From assembly GCA_030432905.1 (NCBI GenBank), contig JAUILU010000007.1, forward strand, positions 22,570-86,569: DNA of 64,000 nucleotides, read 5' to 3'. The position numbers were made by a program, and so were the translations under genes. Within the stretch, counting starts at the first letter, position 1. Every line of letters starts with the position of its first letter. Shown one piece after another: positions 26,163 to 34,024 of this stretch. Below the pieces are notes generated by a model. It did not search any database and was not told the DNA's origin. It saw nothing but the letters and a program-made list of their open reading frames with translations. The DNA comes from Phycisphaerae bacterium (lineage in GTDB: Bacteria > Planctomycetota > Phycisphaerae > Phycisphaerales > UBA1924).

Positions 26163-26867
26163 TTAACGTCTGCCCCGAGCGCGTGCCTGCCCACCCGCTG
26201 CCTTGGATGCTGTCTCGTCCTGCTCAGCAGACGAGTACTCACCCTTGTAAATCCAAACCTTGACGCCGATCACACCCATTGGAGTGTGGCTCTCGGCGAA
26301 GCCGTACTCGACGTTCGCCTGCAGCGTGCTCAGCGGCAGTGAGCCGTGACGCACATCGACCTTCCGGCTCATCTCTGCACCGCCGAGGCGGCCCGAGATC
26401 AGAACCCGGCAGCCCTGTGCACCGGCCTGCATGACCGCTTCCGAACGCATCTTGATCGTCCGGCGGAAGCCGCGGCTCTTCTTGAGCTGCTCAGCTACTG
26501 CCTCGGCGACGAGCTGTGCCGACATGTCCGGGTTCTTGATCTCGATGATCGAGATGTTGACCTTTCGCCCGGTCATGAACTGAAGCTCTTGCGTCATACG
26601 CTCGACCTCGGCGCCCTTGGGCCCGATCACGAGACCCGGACGTGCGGTCCGGATGATGATCTTGAGCTCTTCGCGGGTGCGCTCGATCAGGATCTCAGCG
26701 ACAGCTGCATAAGGCGGCTTGCGGTTGAGCCTGTTGTCGAGGAACTTGCGGATTTTCTCGTCTTCGACCAAGAGCTCGCCGAACAACGCCTTTGGCGCGT
26801 ACCAGCGGCTGCGATGGGTCTCGGTGATCCCGAGACGAAGCCCGAAGGGGTGCGATTTCTGTCCCAT
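26163..26867 (-). CDS. rpsC: Ribosomal protein S3
   Basis: 234 residues. It has MGQKSHPFGLRLGITETHRSRWYA, a KH domain around RPGLVIGPKGAEVERM, and GCRVLISGRLGGAEMSRKVDVRHGSLPLSTLQANVEYG in the C-terminal domain. It lines the mRNA entry tunnel. Its start overlaps the rplV stop by one base. A short basic tail ends the protein. Confidence 0.98.
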   Translation of the reverse strand: MGQKSHPFGLRLGITETHRSRWYAPKALFGELLVEDEKIRKFLDNRLNRKPPYAAVAEILIERTREELKIIIRTARPGLVIGPKGAEVERMTQELQFMTGRKVNISIIEIKNPDMSAQLVAEAVAEQLKKSRGFRRTIKMRSEAVMQAGAQGCRVLISGRLGGAEMSRKVDVRHGSLPLSTLQANVEYGFAESHTPMGVIGVKVWIYKGEYSSAEQDETASKAAGGQARARGRR

Positions 26868-27412
26868 CAGCTGCGCTCCTCGATCGACACGGTCAGGTGG
26901 CTGGTCCGCTTGAGAATCGGGTGAGCCCGACCGCGGTCCTTTGGACGGAAGCGTTTGATGGGTGGCCCCTCATCAACGCGGCTCTCCGCCACATACAACT
27001 TAGAATCATCGACATCGTTCATCTCTGCCTCGGCGTAGGCCGCGGCGAGAGCCTTCTGCATGTTGGTTGCCGCACGCTTGGTCGAGAAGGTCAGCATCTC
27101 CATGGCCTCGGCGACCTGCTTGCCGCGGATCATGTCCGCAACAAGGCGAGCCTTCAGCGGGCTGCCGCGATGGAATTTGACTTCGCTTGTGAACTTGGCG
27201 ATGTCCTTGACTGACACACCAAGAGCACCGGCAAGAGCGCGAATATCCGCGGCCTTGCAGCGGGGATGGTCGCGGCCCGCGGCCCAATTACGCACGGCCT
27301 TGACCGCGTCGTCACCCCTGAGACCGCTGCGTTCGACGGCTGCGCCGAGCTGCTCAACGGACACACCGCTAGAAGCGATGAGGGCTTTGAGTTTGTTGCT
27401 CTGAACTTTCAT
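26867..27412 (-). CDS. rplV: Ribosomal protein L22 with N-terminal XRE-like helix-turn-helix domain
   Basis: 181 residues against about 110 for typical L22. The L22 core is residues about 76-181, with RGSPLKARLVADMIRGKQV, RAATNMQKALAAAYAEAE and DEGPPIKRFRPKDRGRAHPILKRTSH. Residues 1-75 read like an XRE/Cro helix-turn-helix: NKLKALIASSGVSVEQLG, then RNWAAGRDHPRCKAADIRALAGALGVSVKDI. L22 lines the exit tunnel and binds 23S rRNA. The ATG at 27410-27412 is the first residue of the HTH segment, the frame is open throughout, and there is no other good start at the L22 boundary. The role of the extra domain is unknown. Confidence 0.93.
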   Translation of the reverse strand: MKVQSNKLKALIASSGVSVEQLGAAVERSGLRGDDAVKAVRNWAAGRDHPRCKAADIRALAGALGVSVKDIAKFTSEVKFHRGSPLKARLVADMIRGKQVAEAMEMLTFSTKRAATNMQKALAAAYAEAEMNDVDDSKLYVAESRVDEGPPIKRFRPKDRGRAHPILKRTSHLTVSIEERS

Positions 27413-27455
27413 CGGAGTTCACCTTGGCCCTGATGGGCACCCTGGCTTCAGGCCC

Positions 27456-27737
27456 TTAGCGGGACTTGATGCCTTCCTTCTTGTTCGTGTGACCGCGGAA
27501 CGTACGTGTGTGTGAGAACTCGCCGAGCTTGTGGCCCACCATGTCCTCGGTGACGTAGACATCCATAAACAGTCTGCCGTTATGAACCTGGAATGTGTGT
27601 CCCACAAACTCAGGAACGATCGTGCACGCACGCGCCCAGGTCTTGATCGGGCTGCGCTGACCGGCCTCGTTGAGCTTGTCCACCTTCAGGTAGAGCTTCT
27701 CGTCAACAAACGGTCCCTTTTTCAGGCTTCTGCCCAT
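27456..27737 (-). CDS. rpsS: Ribosomal protein S19
   Basis: 93 residues, normal length: [45 protein letters not shown] and [17 protein letters not shown]. It pairs with S13 in the 30S head. It is followed 43 nt later by rplV. Confidence 0.98.
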   Translation of the reverse strand: MGRSLKKGPFVDEKLYLKVDKLNEAGQRSPIKTWARACTIVPEFVGHTFQVHNGRLFMDVYVTEDMVGHKLGEFSHTRTFRGHTNKKEGIKSR

Positions 27738-27750
27738 TGCTCAGCCCCTC

Positions 27751-28608
27751 TTATTTCACTTGTCCGTAACGCTTGCTCATCCGGCGGCGGATGATCAGCT
27801 TCGAACTTGGCTTCTTCTTGTCACGGGTTCGGCCGCCCTTAGACAGCGTGCCCGACTTACTCACTGGTGCGCGACCACCCTTGGAACGACCCTCACCACC
27901 ACCGAGCGGGTGAGCATCGTGGCTCATGGCCACACCACGGGTCTTGGGACGGCGGCCGAGGTGACGGCTAATGCCGGCCTTGCCGAGGCGGCGGTTCTGG
28001 TGGTCGGTGTTGCCGACCTGGCCGAGAGTCGCGCGGCAATCGAGGTGCACCCGGCGGGTTTCGCCCGAGGGCATCACGAGCGTGGCGTAGTCGCCTTCTT
28101 TGTTCGTCAGACGTGCCGAGGAGCCAGCCGAGCGGCAGAGCTGGCCGCCCTTGCCCGGGTTGAGCTCGATGCAGTGCACGTTCATACCGGTCGGGATGAA
28201 CCGAAGCGCGGTCGAGTTGCCGATCGCCGGTTCAACAGCCTGAGTCGAGTGCGAGATGATGTCCATCCCGTCTTTGAGGCCGACCGGTGCGAGGATGTAA
28301 CGCTTCTTGCCGTCGCTGTACTCGATGAGAGCGATGTTGCAGGTGCGATTGGGGTCGTACTCGATCCCGATGACCTTGCCGGCGATGCCGTCGCGGTCGC
28401 GTCTGCGGAAATCGATCTTGCGGTACATGCGTTTGGCACCGCCGCCGCGACCACGGACAGTGATCTTGCCGGAGTGGTTCCGGCCGCCCGACTTCTTGAC
28501 CGGTTCAAGGAGTGACTTCTCAGGACGCTTCTTGGTGATCGCCTCGTTCGTCAGCACGCTGGCGTTGCGACGTCCGGGGCTGGTCGGCTTGTAAACTCGA
28601 ATACCCAT
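27751..28608 (-). CDS. rplB: Ribosomal protein L2
   Basis: 285 residues, near-normal. It starts [18 protein letters not shown], contains [16 protein letters not shown] and the peptidyl-transferase-centre segment [19 protein letters not shown] with His for the conserved histidine. It is a primary 23S rRNA binder. The final [18 protein letters not shown] region is basic as usual. Confidence 0.98.
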   Translation of the reverse strand: MGIRVYKPTSPGRRNASVLTNEAITKKRPEKSLLEPVKKSGGRNHSGKITVRGRGGGAKRMYRKIDFRRRDRDGIAGKVIGIEYDPNRTCNIALIEYSDGKKRYILAPVGLKDGMDIISHSTQAVEPAIGNSTALRFIPTGMNVHCIELNPGKGGQLCRSAGSSARLTNKEGDYATLVMPSGETRRVHLDCRATLGQVGNTDHQNRRLGKAGISRHLGRRPKTRGVAMSHDAHPLGGGEGRSKGGRAPVSKSGTLSKGGRTRDKKKPSSKLIIRRRMSKRYGQVK

Positions 28609-28619
28609 CTGACTGCCCC

Positions 28620-28895
28620 TTAGAACAATTCGATCGTCGCGCCATCCTTGAGCGTGACAACCGCTTTCTTCGTAACTTTGGCTTCGACGTACCCGAAACG
28701 GGTTCGGCGAGTGCCGCCCTTGCGTACTTGAGTGGCGATCTTGTCAACCTTGACGCCGTAGACGTGCTGTACAGCAGCCTTGATGTCGTCCTTGGTTGCC
28801 TTGCGATCGACAAGGAAGGTGTACTTTGACTCTTCCGAGGCGTGAGTCGATTTCTCGGTCACGATCGGCTTCTTGATGACGTAAGCAGCATCCAT
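28620..28895 (-). CDS. rplW: Ribosomal protein L23
   Basis: 91 residues with [29 protein letters not shown] and [14 protein letters not shown]. It forms the tunnel-exit docking site for trigger factor and SRP. It overlaps rplD by an ATGA-type junction at 28895. Confidence 0.98.
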   Translation of the reverse strand: MDAAYVIKKPIVTEKSTHASEESKYTFLVDRKATKDDIKAAVQHVYGVKVDKIATQVRKGGTRRTRFGYVEAKVTKKAVVTLKDGATIELF

Positions 28896-29668
28896 TAGTC
28901 ACCACCCCCCGAAGCTGCAAGCTTCTTGCCGCGTGCGACCGCGGGACGCTTGGACTTCTTCTCCTGGCGGCCCATCGGGCTGACACGTGCCGACTTGCCG
29001 GTCTGCGAGCTCGGACCGGCCAGCCATGCCTCGAGCGACGACTTGTCGATCACGAGGTAGCGGTGGTTGAGCATCTCGAAGCAGGTCATCTGCTCGATCG
29101 GGCAGAGCTCGACGTTGTCAACGTTGCGTGCGCTCAGGCGGATGTTGTCCGATTTCTCGCCGCTGGAAAGGACGACCAACGCGGAGCGATCGAGCTTGAG
29201 CGAATCGAGGAAGCCGACAAAGTCCTTGGTCTTCGGCGCCGACAGCGAGAGGTCGTCGATGACGCGGATCTCGGTGCCAAACTTCTCAGAGCCAATGATC
29301 TTGGAAAGCAGCGCGTTGCGGTTCGCCTTGCGACGCATCTTGCGGGGCATGTCGAGGTGGTAGTCCTCGCGGGTCGCGGTCTTGGCAAACGCCCGGCCGC
29401 CGCCCTTGAACTGCGGGGCCTTCTTGGTCGAATGCCGGGCACGACCGGTGCCCTTCTGCTTGTACATCTTTGCCGTCGAACCCGAGATCGCAGCACGGTT
29501 CTTCGAACGCGCTGAACCCTGCCGCTTGTTGGCATGGTACATCACGTACGCCTGCTTGATCAGGTCGGGATTCAGTCCGTCGTCAGCATACGACGCGGAC
29601 AGGGCTGCCTCATCAATCGACATCTCGCCGACGGAAGCACCCTTCATATTGTAGACGGGCACATTCAT
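28895..29668 (-). CDS. rplD: Ribosomal protein L4
   Basis: 257 residues against about 205 in E. coli. The tunnel loop region KQKGTGRARHSTKKAPQFKGGGRAFA and MRRKANRNALLSKI are present. The last 45 residues are a Lys/Ser/Gly-rich basic extension. In E. coli L4 represses its own operon. Here, unusually, rplD is separated from rplC by 318 nt holding several stem-loops (29669-29983), so its expression may be controlled separately. Confidence 0.97.
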   Translation of the reverse strand: MNVPVYNMKGASVGEMSIDEAALSASYADDGLNPDLIKQAYVMYHANKRQGSARSKNRAAISGSTAKMYKQKGTGRARHSTKKAPQFKGGGRAFAKTATREDYHLDMPRKMRRKANRNALLSKIIGSEKFGTEIRVIDDLSLSAPKTKDFVGFLDSLKLDRSALVVLSSGEKSDNIRLSARNVDNVELCPIEQMTCFEMLNHRYLVIDKSSLEAWLAGPSSQTGKSARVSPMGRQEKKSKRPAVARGKKLAASGGGD

Positions 29669-29951
29669 CTCGTGTCCTCGCCCAGACGCCTCACTCGGCA
29701 GGGCTCGTCGCCCTGCTCTTATCTCGCCTATCCGGCCCCGCCACCTGTTGCCCCTCTGGGAGGGCTCTCTCGTCTCTGAGAGTGGGACGTTCCGGATTCG
29801 ACTCGGCCGTCATGGATCGGCCCGAAGGCCTCACCAATCTGCAGTGTTTTTGCCCGGTGGTTTCGGCGGGGTCCGAATCTCTCAATTCGGAGCCAACCGA
29901 CCTTTCAGGCCCCCGGCACGCAGTTTCGTACCCGCCGGGGTCGTTCTACGA
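29669..29951 (-). promoter_or_regulatory. Structured rplD leader region
   Basis: This gap inside an operon that is normally tightly packed has no open frame I trust. It contains three perfect short stems on the minus strand: 29872-29891 (TCCGAAT/ATTCGGA, 6-nt loop), 29767-29782 (CTCTC/GAGAG, 6-nt loop) and 29698-29716 (GCAGGGC/GCCCTGC, 5-nt loop), the last 29 nt upstream of the rplD start. It may be an mRNA leader bound by L4 or hold a separate promoter. Function is inference from position and symmetry. Confidence 0.45.
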
Positions 29952-29983
29952 AAGAAGCCCAGCCTTTACGGGCCGAGCTTCTT
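29944..29983 (-). terminator. Terminator-like hairpin directly after rplC
   Basis: On the minus strand arms AAGAAGCTCGGCC and GGCTGGGCTTCTT pair over 13 bp (two G-T wobbles) with a 6-nt loop, and are followed by TCGTAGAACG. The hairpin begins 3 nt after the rplC stop. The stem itself ends in TTCTT but a longer T-run is lacking, so partial termination or attenuation between rpsJ-rplC and rplD is plausible. Confidence 0.65.
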
Positions 29984-29986
29984 CAA

Positions 29987-30664
29987 TCAACCTGCCGCAG
30001 CTGCGGCTTTGCTCTTGTACAGACGCACGGACGGGCAGACCCGGACGAGCGACTTGTTTGCACCGGGAACCGGACCCTTGACGAGCATGAGGTTCCGCTC
30101 TGCATCAACTTTGATCACATCGAGGCTGCGAACGGTGACGTTGTCGCCACCCATTCTGCCGCCCATTTTCTTGCCCTTCTTGATCCGGCCGGCCTTACCC
30201 GCGTTGTTCGCGTGACCACCGATCGAACCCGGGGAGCGGTGCTTCCGCTCGACACCGTGGGTCGCGAGCTGGCCTTTGAAGCCGTGACGCTTCATGCCGC
30301 CTGCGAAGCCCTTACCTTTGGAGACGCCGCAGACATCGACGTACTTGACGTCTGCCATGTCCGCCGCGGTCAGGACCTGGCCCTGCTCGAAGGTCGCATC
30401 GCCTTCGTCCACACGGAACTCGGCGTGGAATCGCTTCGGCGTGGTGCCGGCCTTGGCGTCGTGACCGATCTGAGGAATGGTCGAGAGGCGAGCGGGCTTC
30501 TCTTCGAAGCCGAGCTGCACCGCGGCGTAGCCGTCACGCTCCGGCGTGCGGAGCTGAGTCACCACGCACGGGCCGAGCTCGATGACAGTGACAGGCACAA
30601 CCTTGCCGTTGTCATCGAAGACGCGAGTCATACCCAGTTTTTTGCCCAGCATTGTCGGTGCCAT
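29987..30664 (-). CDS. rplC: Ribosomal protein L3
   Basis: 225 residues, near-normal. It starts MAPTMLGKKLGMTRVFDDNGKVVPVTV and has the signature FAGGMKRHGFKGQLATHGVERKHRSPGSIG, including the Gln that is methylated in E. coli. It reaches into the peptidyl transferase centre. It follows rpsJ by 67 nt and is followed at once by a strong hairpin. Confidence 0.98.
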   Translation of the reverse strand: MAPTMLGKKLGMTRVFDDNGKVVPVTVIELGPCVVTQLRTPERDGYAAVQLGFEEKPARLSTIPQIGHDAKAGTTPKRFHAEFRVDEGDATFEQGQVLTAADMADVKYVDVCGVSKGKGFAGGMKRHGFKGQLATHGVERKHRSPGSIGGHANNAGKAGRIKKGKKMGGRMGGDNVTVRSLDVIKVDAERNLMLVKGPVPGANKSLVRVCPSVRLYKSKAAAAAG

Positions 30665-30731
30665 AACTGGCCTGTCCTCTCAAACTCGCCGCTGCACTCC
30701 TTGCAAGCCGGCGATCAAACTTCAGTCACTC

Positions 30732-31040
30732 TTAAGCCTTGATCTTGACGAACACACCCGCGGGGACGACGAGGCGGTTGAGCGCCTCAACGGTCCGAGC
30801 GTTCGGCTCGTAGATGTCGATGATCCGCTTATGGGTGCGGATCTCGAACTGCTCCCGGCTCTTCTTGTTCACAAACGGGCTGCGAAGCACCGTGTATTTT
30901 TCGATTCGTGTGGGCAACGGCACTGGACCGCTGACCTTGGCGTTGGTGCGCTTGGCATGGTCCACGATCTCTTTGGCCGACGCATCGAGGGCCAAGTGGT
31001 CGTAGGCTTCCATCCGGATTCGGATCTTCCCGCCGTCCAT
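30732..31040 (-). CDS. rpsJ: Ribosomal protein S10
   Basis: 102 residues from ATG 31038-31040 with GGGAG 9 nt upstream; the TTG just before it is an alternative. It has [21 protein letters not shown], the [32 protein letters not shown] signature and IDIYEPN. It is first in the superoperon. It is also known as the NusE antitermination factor in other bacteria. Confidence 0.98.
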   Translation of the reverse strand: MDGGKIRIRMEAYDHLALDASAKEIVDHAKRTNAKVSGPVPLPTRIEKYTVLRSPFVNKKSREQFEIRTHKRIIDIYEPNARTVEALNRLVVPAGVFVKIKA

Positions 31041-31224
31041 CAACGCTCACTCCCAGAGCCCATCGGGCCCAATTACGCCTGCCGAGGCCGGCGTTGGGTA
31101 CCGAGAACACACCCAGCCGGACGGTCCGGCCCACTGCGTGAACTCCCAAACAGGTGATTGCAGCCGTGCCATTCACGACAGCTTCACATTCCACCACGGC
31201 CCACCAGGTCCATGAGGGACAGCA

Positions 31225-31252
31225 AGCGTAGGCCTCAGGCCCGATGGGTCAA
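31225..31252 (-). promoter_or_regulatory. Candidate promoter for the ribosomal superoperon
   Basis: In the 291-nt divergent gap before rpsJ, the minus strand carries TTGACC (31247-31252) and TACGCT (31225-31230) with a 16-nt spacer, a fair sigma70-type match in GC-rich DNA, 184 nt from the start codon. On the plus strand, TAAAAT at 31276-31281 could be a -10 for the divergent gene. Both are by-eye matches only. Confidence 0.3.
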
Positions 31253-31331
31253 CAGATCAGGGGCATCCTGTCGAATAAAATAGCCGGATGACCGCCTTAT
31301 TTTTTGGTGAGATCCTCCAGGAGCCAAAGCC

Positions 31332-32771
31332 ATGATCCCCCGCAGAGCAGCCATCGCCCTCGTGACCACCCTGTGCCTGAGCATCGCCCCCGAATCTGCG
31401 GGGCAGGCATCGAGCCGGGATTCTGAGCCGCTGCCACCGATCGAGATGTCTCAGAAGCCCCTGAATCTACCGGGACTTGGGATCGATGTGGTTCTGCCGG
31501 TGGGCTCGACCTCGCAGCAACAAACGCTCAGCCGAGAGGTGTTCGCGGACGTCGTCGGCAAGGACAACACGTGGCGGATGACCCTCTCGACCCAGACAAG
31601 CTCCAACACCACCATGGGGGCCAAGGACGCGATCGAGAAAATCCTTGAGAACCTCCAGAAATCCTTCTCGGTGACCAAAATCGACAGCCCAGACGAGATG
31701 ATCGGGACGTTTGCCCGCGAACTCGCACCGATCGAACCTGTCAAGTTCGCCGGCGGCGAGGCCTACCGCTTCTTCTTGCTCCAGCCGGCATCCAAACCAG
31801 ACCAGCCGGACACTGTCCGGGGCGTCGCGGTCATCAAAACCGGCCCTGGCCAGATGCTTGTCTGGGACATGGCGGCCCGCGAAGAGAACTACGCCCTCGC
31901 CAAGCAGGCACTCGACGCGACGCTCGCCGCCATCACCACGACCAACGCCCCGCTGGCACCGCTCGAGCGAGAGATCGCGCTCAAAACGGGCCAGAGGCTC
32001 GTCCGCGACATCCCCGCCGACCAGATGCGGAGCATCTTCGACAACTACGGCGAACGCTGGTACAGGTACTACCGCGAAGACAGCCAGGGCAATGAATCAG
32101 AAATCGGGTACAAACGAATCACCGCCCGTACCGGCACGCGGGGCGATCTCGGAGGCGTCAAGCAGGGCAACATGGGCGAACGCGGCTACATCGTTGAGGT
32201 GCAGGCCCGCCTGCTCGAAGAGAACCCGGTCGGCCCAGAGCGCATGATCTACGACACGAAGGGCACCTACTTCGTCAGTGAAGACTTCAACACCGAGACG
32301 TGGAACCTCATCGTCGTGGTGAAACAGGGCAGGCAGTCGACGACCTTCTCCGAGGTCGGAGCCCGCGAGGGGTTCGAGGAGCTCATGGTCGTGACGACGG
32401 ACCCGTCAGGCCGGGGCGACACGAAGAAGCACGCGATCAAGGAAGTCGGGTACCTCCCCCTGGCGACATCGCTGATCCTGCCCGCGATCCTGACCGACAC
32501 CGAGGCAACGGGTGATCTCGCGTTCTACACCTACCGCTCTGACGCCTCGGCGGTCGCGTTCCGTCATGACTCGATCCGCCGAGACACGGACAACGAGGGG
32601 CAGTGGATCCACCGCTCAAGTGTGAAGCACGACAGCCCGCAGATCACGAAATACGTGGATGCCGACGGCAAGATCGTCCGCGAGGTTCTGCCAGGCGGCC
32701 GACGCTGGGTTGCGACAACCATCAACGATCTGACCCGGATCTGGCGTGAGAACGACCTGCCGATGGACTAG
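31332..32771 (+). CDS. Secreted protein of unknown function
   Basis: 479 residues. The ATG has an AGGAG box 8 nt upstream. A signal peptide is clear: basic start, hydrophobic AIALVTTLCLSIA and an Ala-x-Gln-Ala cleavage region near residue 26. The mature part alternates strand-like and charged segments, and includes an internal lipoprotein-LRP-like stretch (GPQMLVWDMAAREENYALAKQALD-type pattern is seen around 170-190), but I recognise no named family. It is likely periplasmic. Its stop shares a CTAG palindrome with the convergent permease gene. No functional neighbour. Confidence 0.75.
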   Translation: MIPRRAAIALVTTLCLSIAPESAGQASSRDSEPLPPIEMSQKPLNLPGLGIDVVLPVGSTSQQQTLSREVFADVVGKDNTWRMTLSTQTSSNTTMGAKDAIEKILENLQKSFSVTKIDSPDEMIGTFARELAPIEPVKFAGGEAYRFFLLQPASKPDQPDTVRGVAVIKTGPGQMLVWDMAAREENYALAKQALDATLAAITTTNAPLAPLEREIALKTGQRLVRDIPADQMRSIFDNYGERWYRYYREDSQGNESEIGYKRITARTGTRGDLGGVKQGNMGERGYIVEVQARLLEENPVGPERMIYDTKGTYFVSEDFNTETWNLIVVVKQGRQSTTFSEVGAREGFEELMVVTTDPSGRGDTKKHAIKEVGYLPLATSLILPAILTDTEATGDLAFYTYRSDASAVAFRHDSIRRDTDNEGQWIHRSSVKHDSPQITKYVDADGKIVREVLPGGRRWVATTINDLTRIWRENDLPMD

Positions 32772-33934
32772 CCGCAGCAGCCCGTCTGCTTCGGTTCGGT
32801 CTTCTTCTCGCTGCAGCACGTGTTCAGCTGAACTGGTGCCGACGTGCAGCACGAACCTTCTGCCGGCTTCTTGGTTGCCAGGCGCTGCTGAAGTTTGCGG
32901 ATGATCGCGTAGGCCAGCATCGCCATGAGCAGGGCGCCGCCGATACGCGAGAGCGCCGAAGTGCTGTCCATCGCGTGCGAGGCAGGGCTAGCAATGTCAA
33001 AGGCCGAGCCGGTTAGGAGCCACTCGAGCGCGAGTCCGCTCGCCATCGCGACGCCGGCGATGCTCGTGATGTAGACAGCTAACGCTTTGCCTCCGAGGTC
33101 CTTGAGGATCCACGCCATCGTCGCGGGGTTGGTCGCGGGCCCGGCAAGCAGGAACGCGAGCGCTGCACCCGGGCCGAGCCCCTTGGCAACAAGAGCGGCG
33201 GCCATGGGTGTCGAACCGGTCGCGCAGACATACACAACCAAGCCGAACGCCATGGCGACAGCGATCGCGAAGATGCCGCTGCCGAGCGTGCCGCTGAACC
33301 ACGACTCTGGCACGAATGCAGCGACCGCAGCCGAGACGATGAAACCAATCAGGAGCCAGTTGACGAGGTCAGCAGGAAGCGTGACGAACGCGTACTTGAC
33401 CGCTGTCTTGAGCCGGCTGGCGAAGTTCTGCAATTTGGGCTGGCTCGGCTTCGAGCAGCAATCCCCCCCACTCATGTCGGCGTCAGGGCTCTCGGTGGGT
33501 GCGACCTGATCGTTCTCTTTGGACCTGTCTGTCGCGTCAATCAGAACACCCGCGACGATGGCCGAGATTGCCGCCGCGATCACACGGGCGACCGCCATCA
33601 CCGGCCCGAGCATCGCCCAAGTCAGGCTCGCGGCGGGCACGTCGATCTCAGGTGTTGATACCGCAAAGGCCGTCGAAGCACCCTTCGATGCGCCGCCCTG
33701 ACGGAGCGAAGCCGCGGCGGGGATCACGCTGCACGAGCACAACGGCAAGGGCACGCCGATCAGCGTCGCCTTGAGCACCGACCCGATGCCCCGCTTGCCG
33801 AGGTGCCTGACCAGAAGCTCTTTGCTGACAAACGCGTGGAGCAGCCCGGCGACCATGAATCCGACCACAAGCCACAGCCCGGCTTCGGCGAAGATCCCGG
33901 CGAGCGCCTCGGCAAAGCTCACGAACGCATCCAC
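32768..33934 (-). CDS. SO_0444-family Cu/Zn efflux permease (ArsP/DUF318-like)
   Basis: 388 residues from GTG 33932-33934, which has AGGAG 9 nt upstream; a longer frame to 34036 would overlap the divergent gene. About eight membrane segments surround the paired family motif: IGVPLPLCSCSVIPAAASLRQGGASKGA in the first half and VYVCATGSTPMAAAL with GPATNPATM in the second. The central loop and C-terminus carry CC pairs (GGDCCSK, SCCTSAP, NTCCSEK, GCCG) likely to bind soft metals. It should export Cu or Zn, judged from family knowledge. Confidence 0.85.
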   Translation of the reverse strand: MDAFVSFAEALAGIFAEAGLWLVVGFMVAGLLHAFVSKELLVRHLGKRGIGSVLKATLIGVPLPLCSCSVIPAAASLRQGGASKGASTAFAVSTPEIDVPAASLTWAMLGPVMAVARVIAAAISAIVAGVLIDATDRSKENDQVAPTESPDADMSGGDCCSKPSQPKLQNFASRLKTAVKYAFVTLPADLVNWLLIGFIVSAAVAAFVPESWFSGTLGSGIFAIAVAMAFGLVVYVCATGSTPMAAALVAKGLGPGAALAFLLAGPATNPATMAWILKDLGGKALAVYITSIAGVAMASGLALEWLLTGSAFDIASPASHAMDSTSALSRIGGALLMAMLAYAIIRKLQQRLATKKPAEGSCCTSAPVQLNTCCSEKKTEPKQTGCCG

Positions 33935-34024
33935 TTCTTTGGCTCCTTCCGCAGCAACCGGCAGGCCGGCACTCCATAGGTTAGTATCCGCACAGCACTC
34001 GAACTGTTCTCGGAGTACACAAGA

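Noticed and set aside
32768..32771. CTAG as a shared stop for two convergent genes
   Set aside because: It is a simple consequence of tightly packed convergent genes ending on a palindrome; no special function implied.
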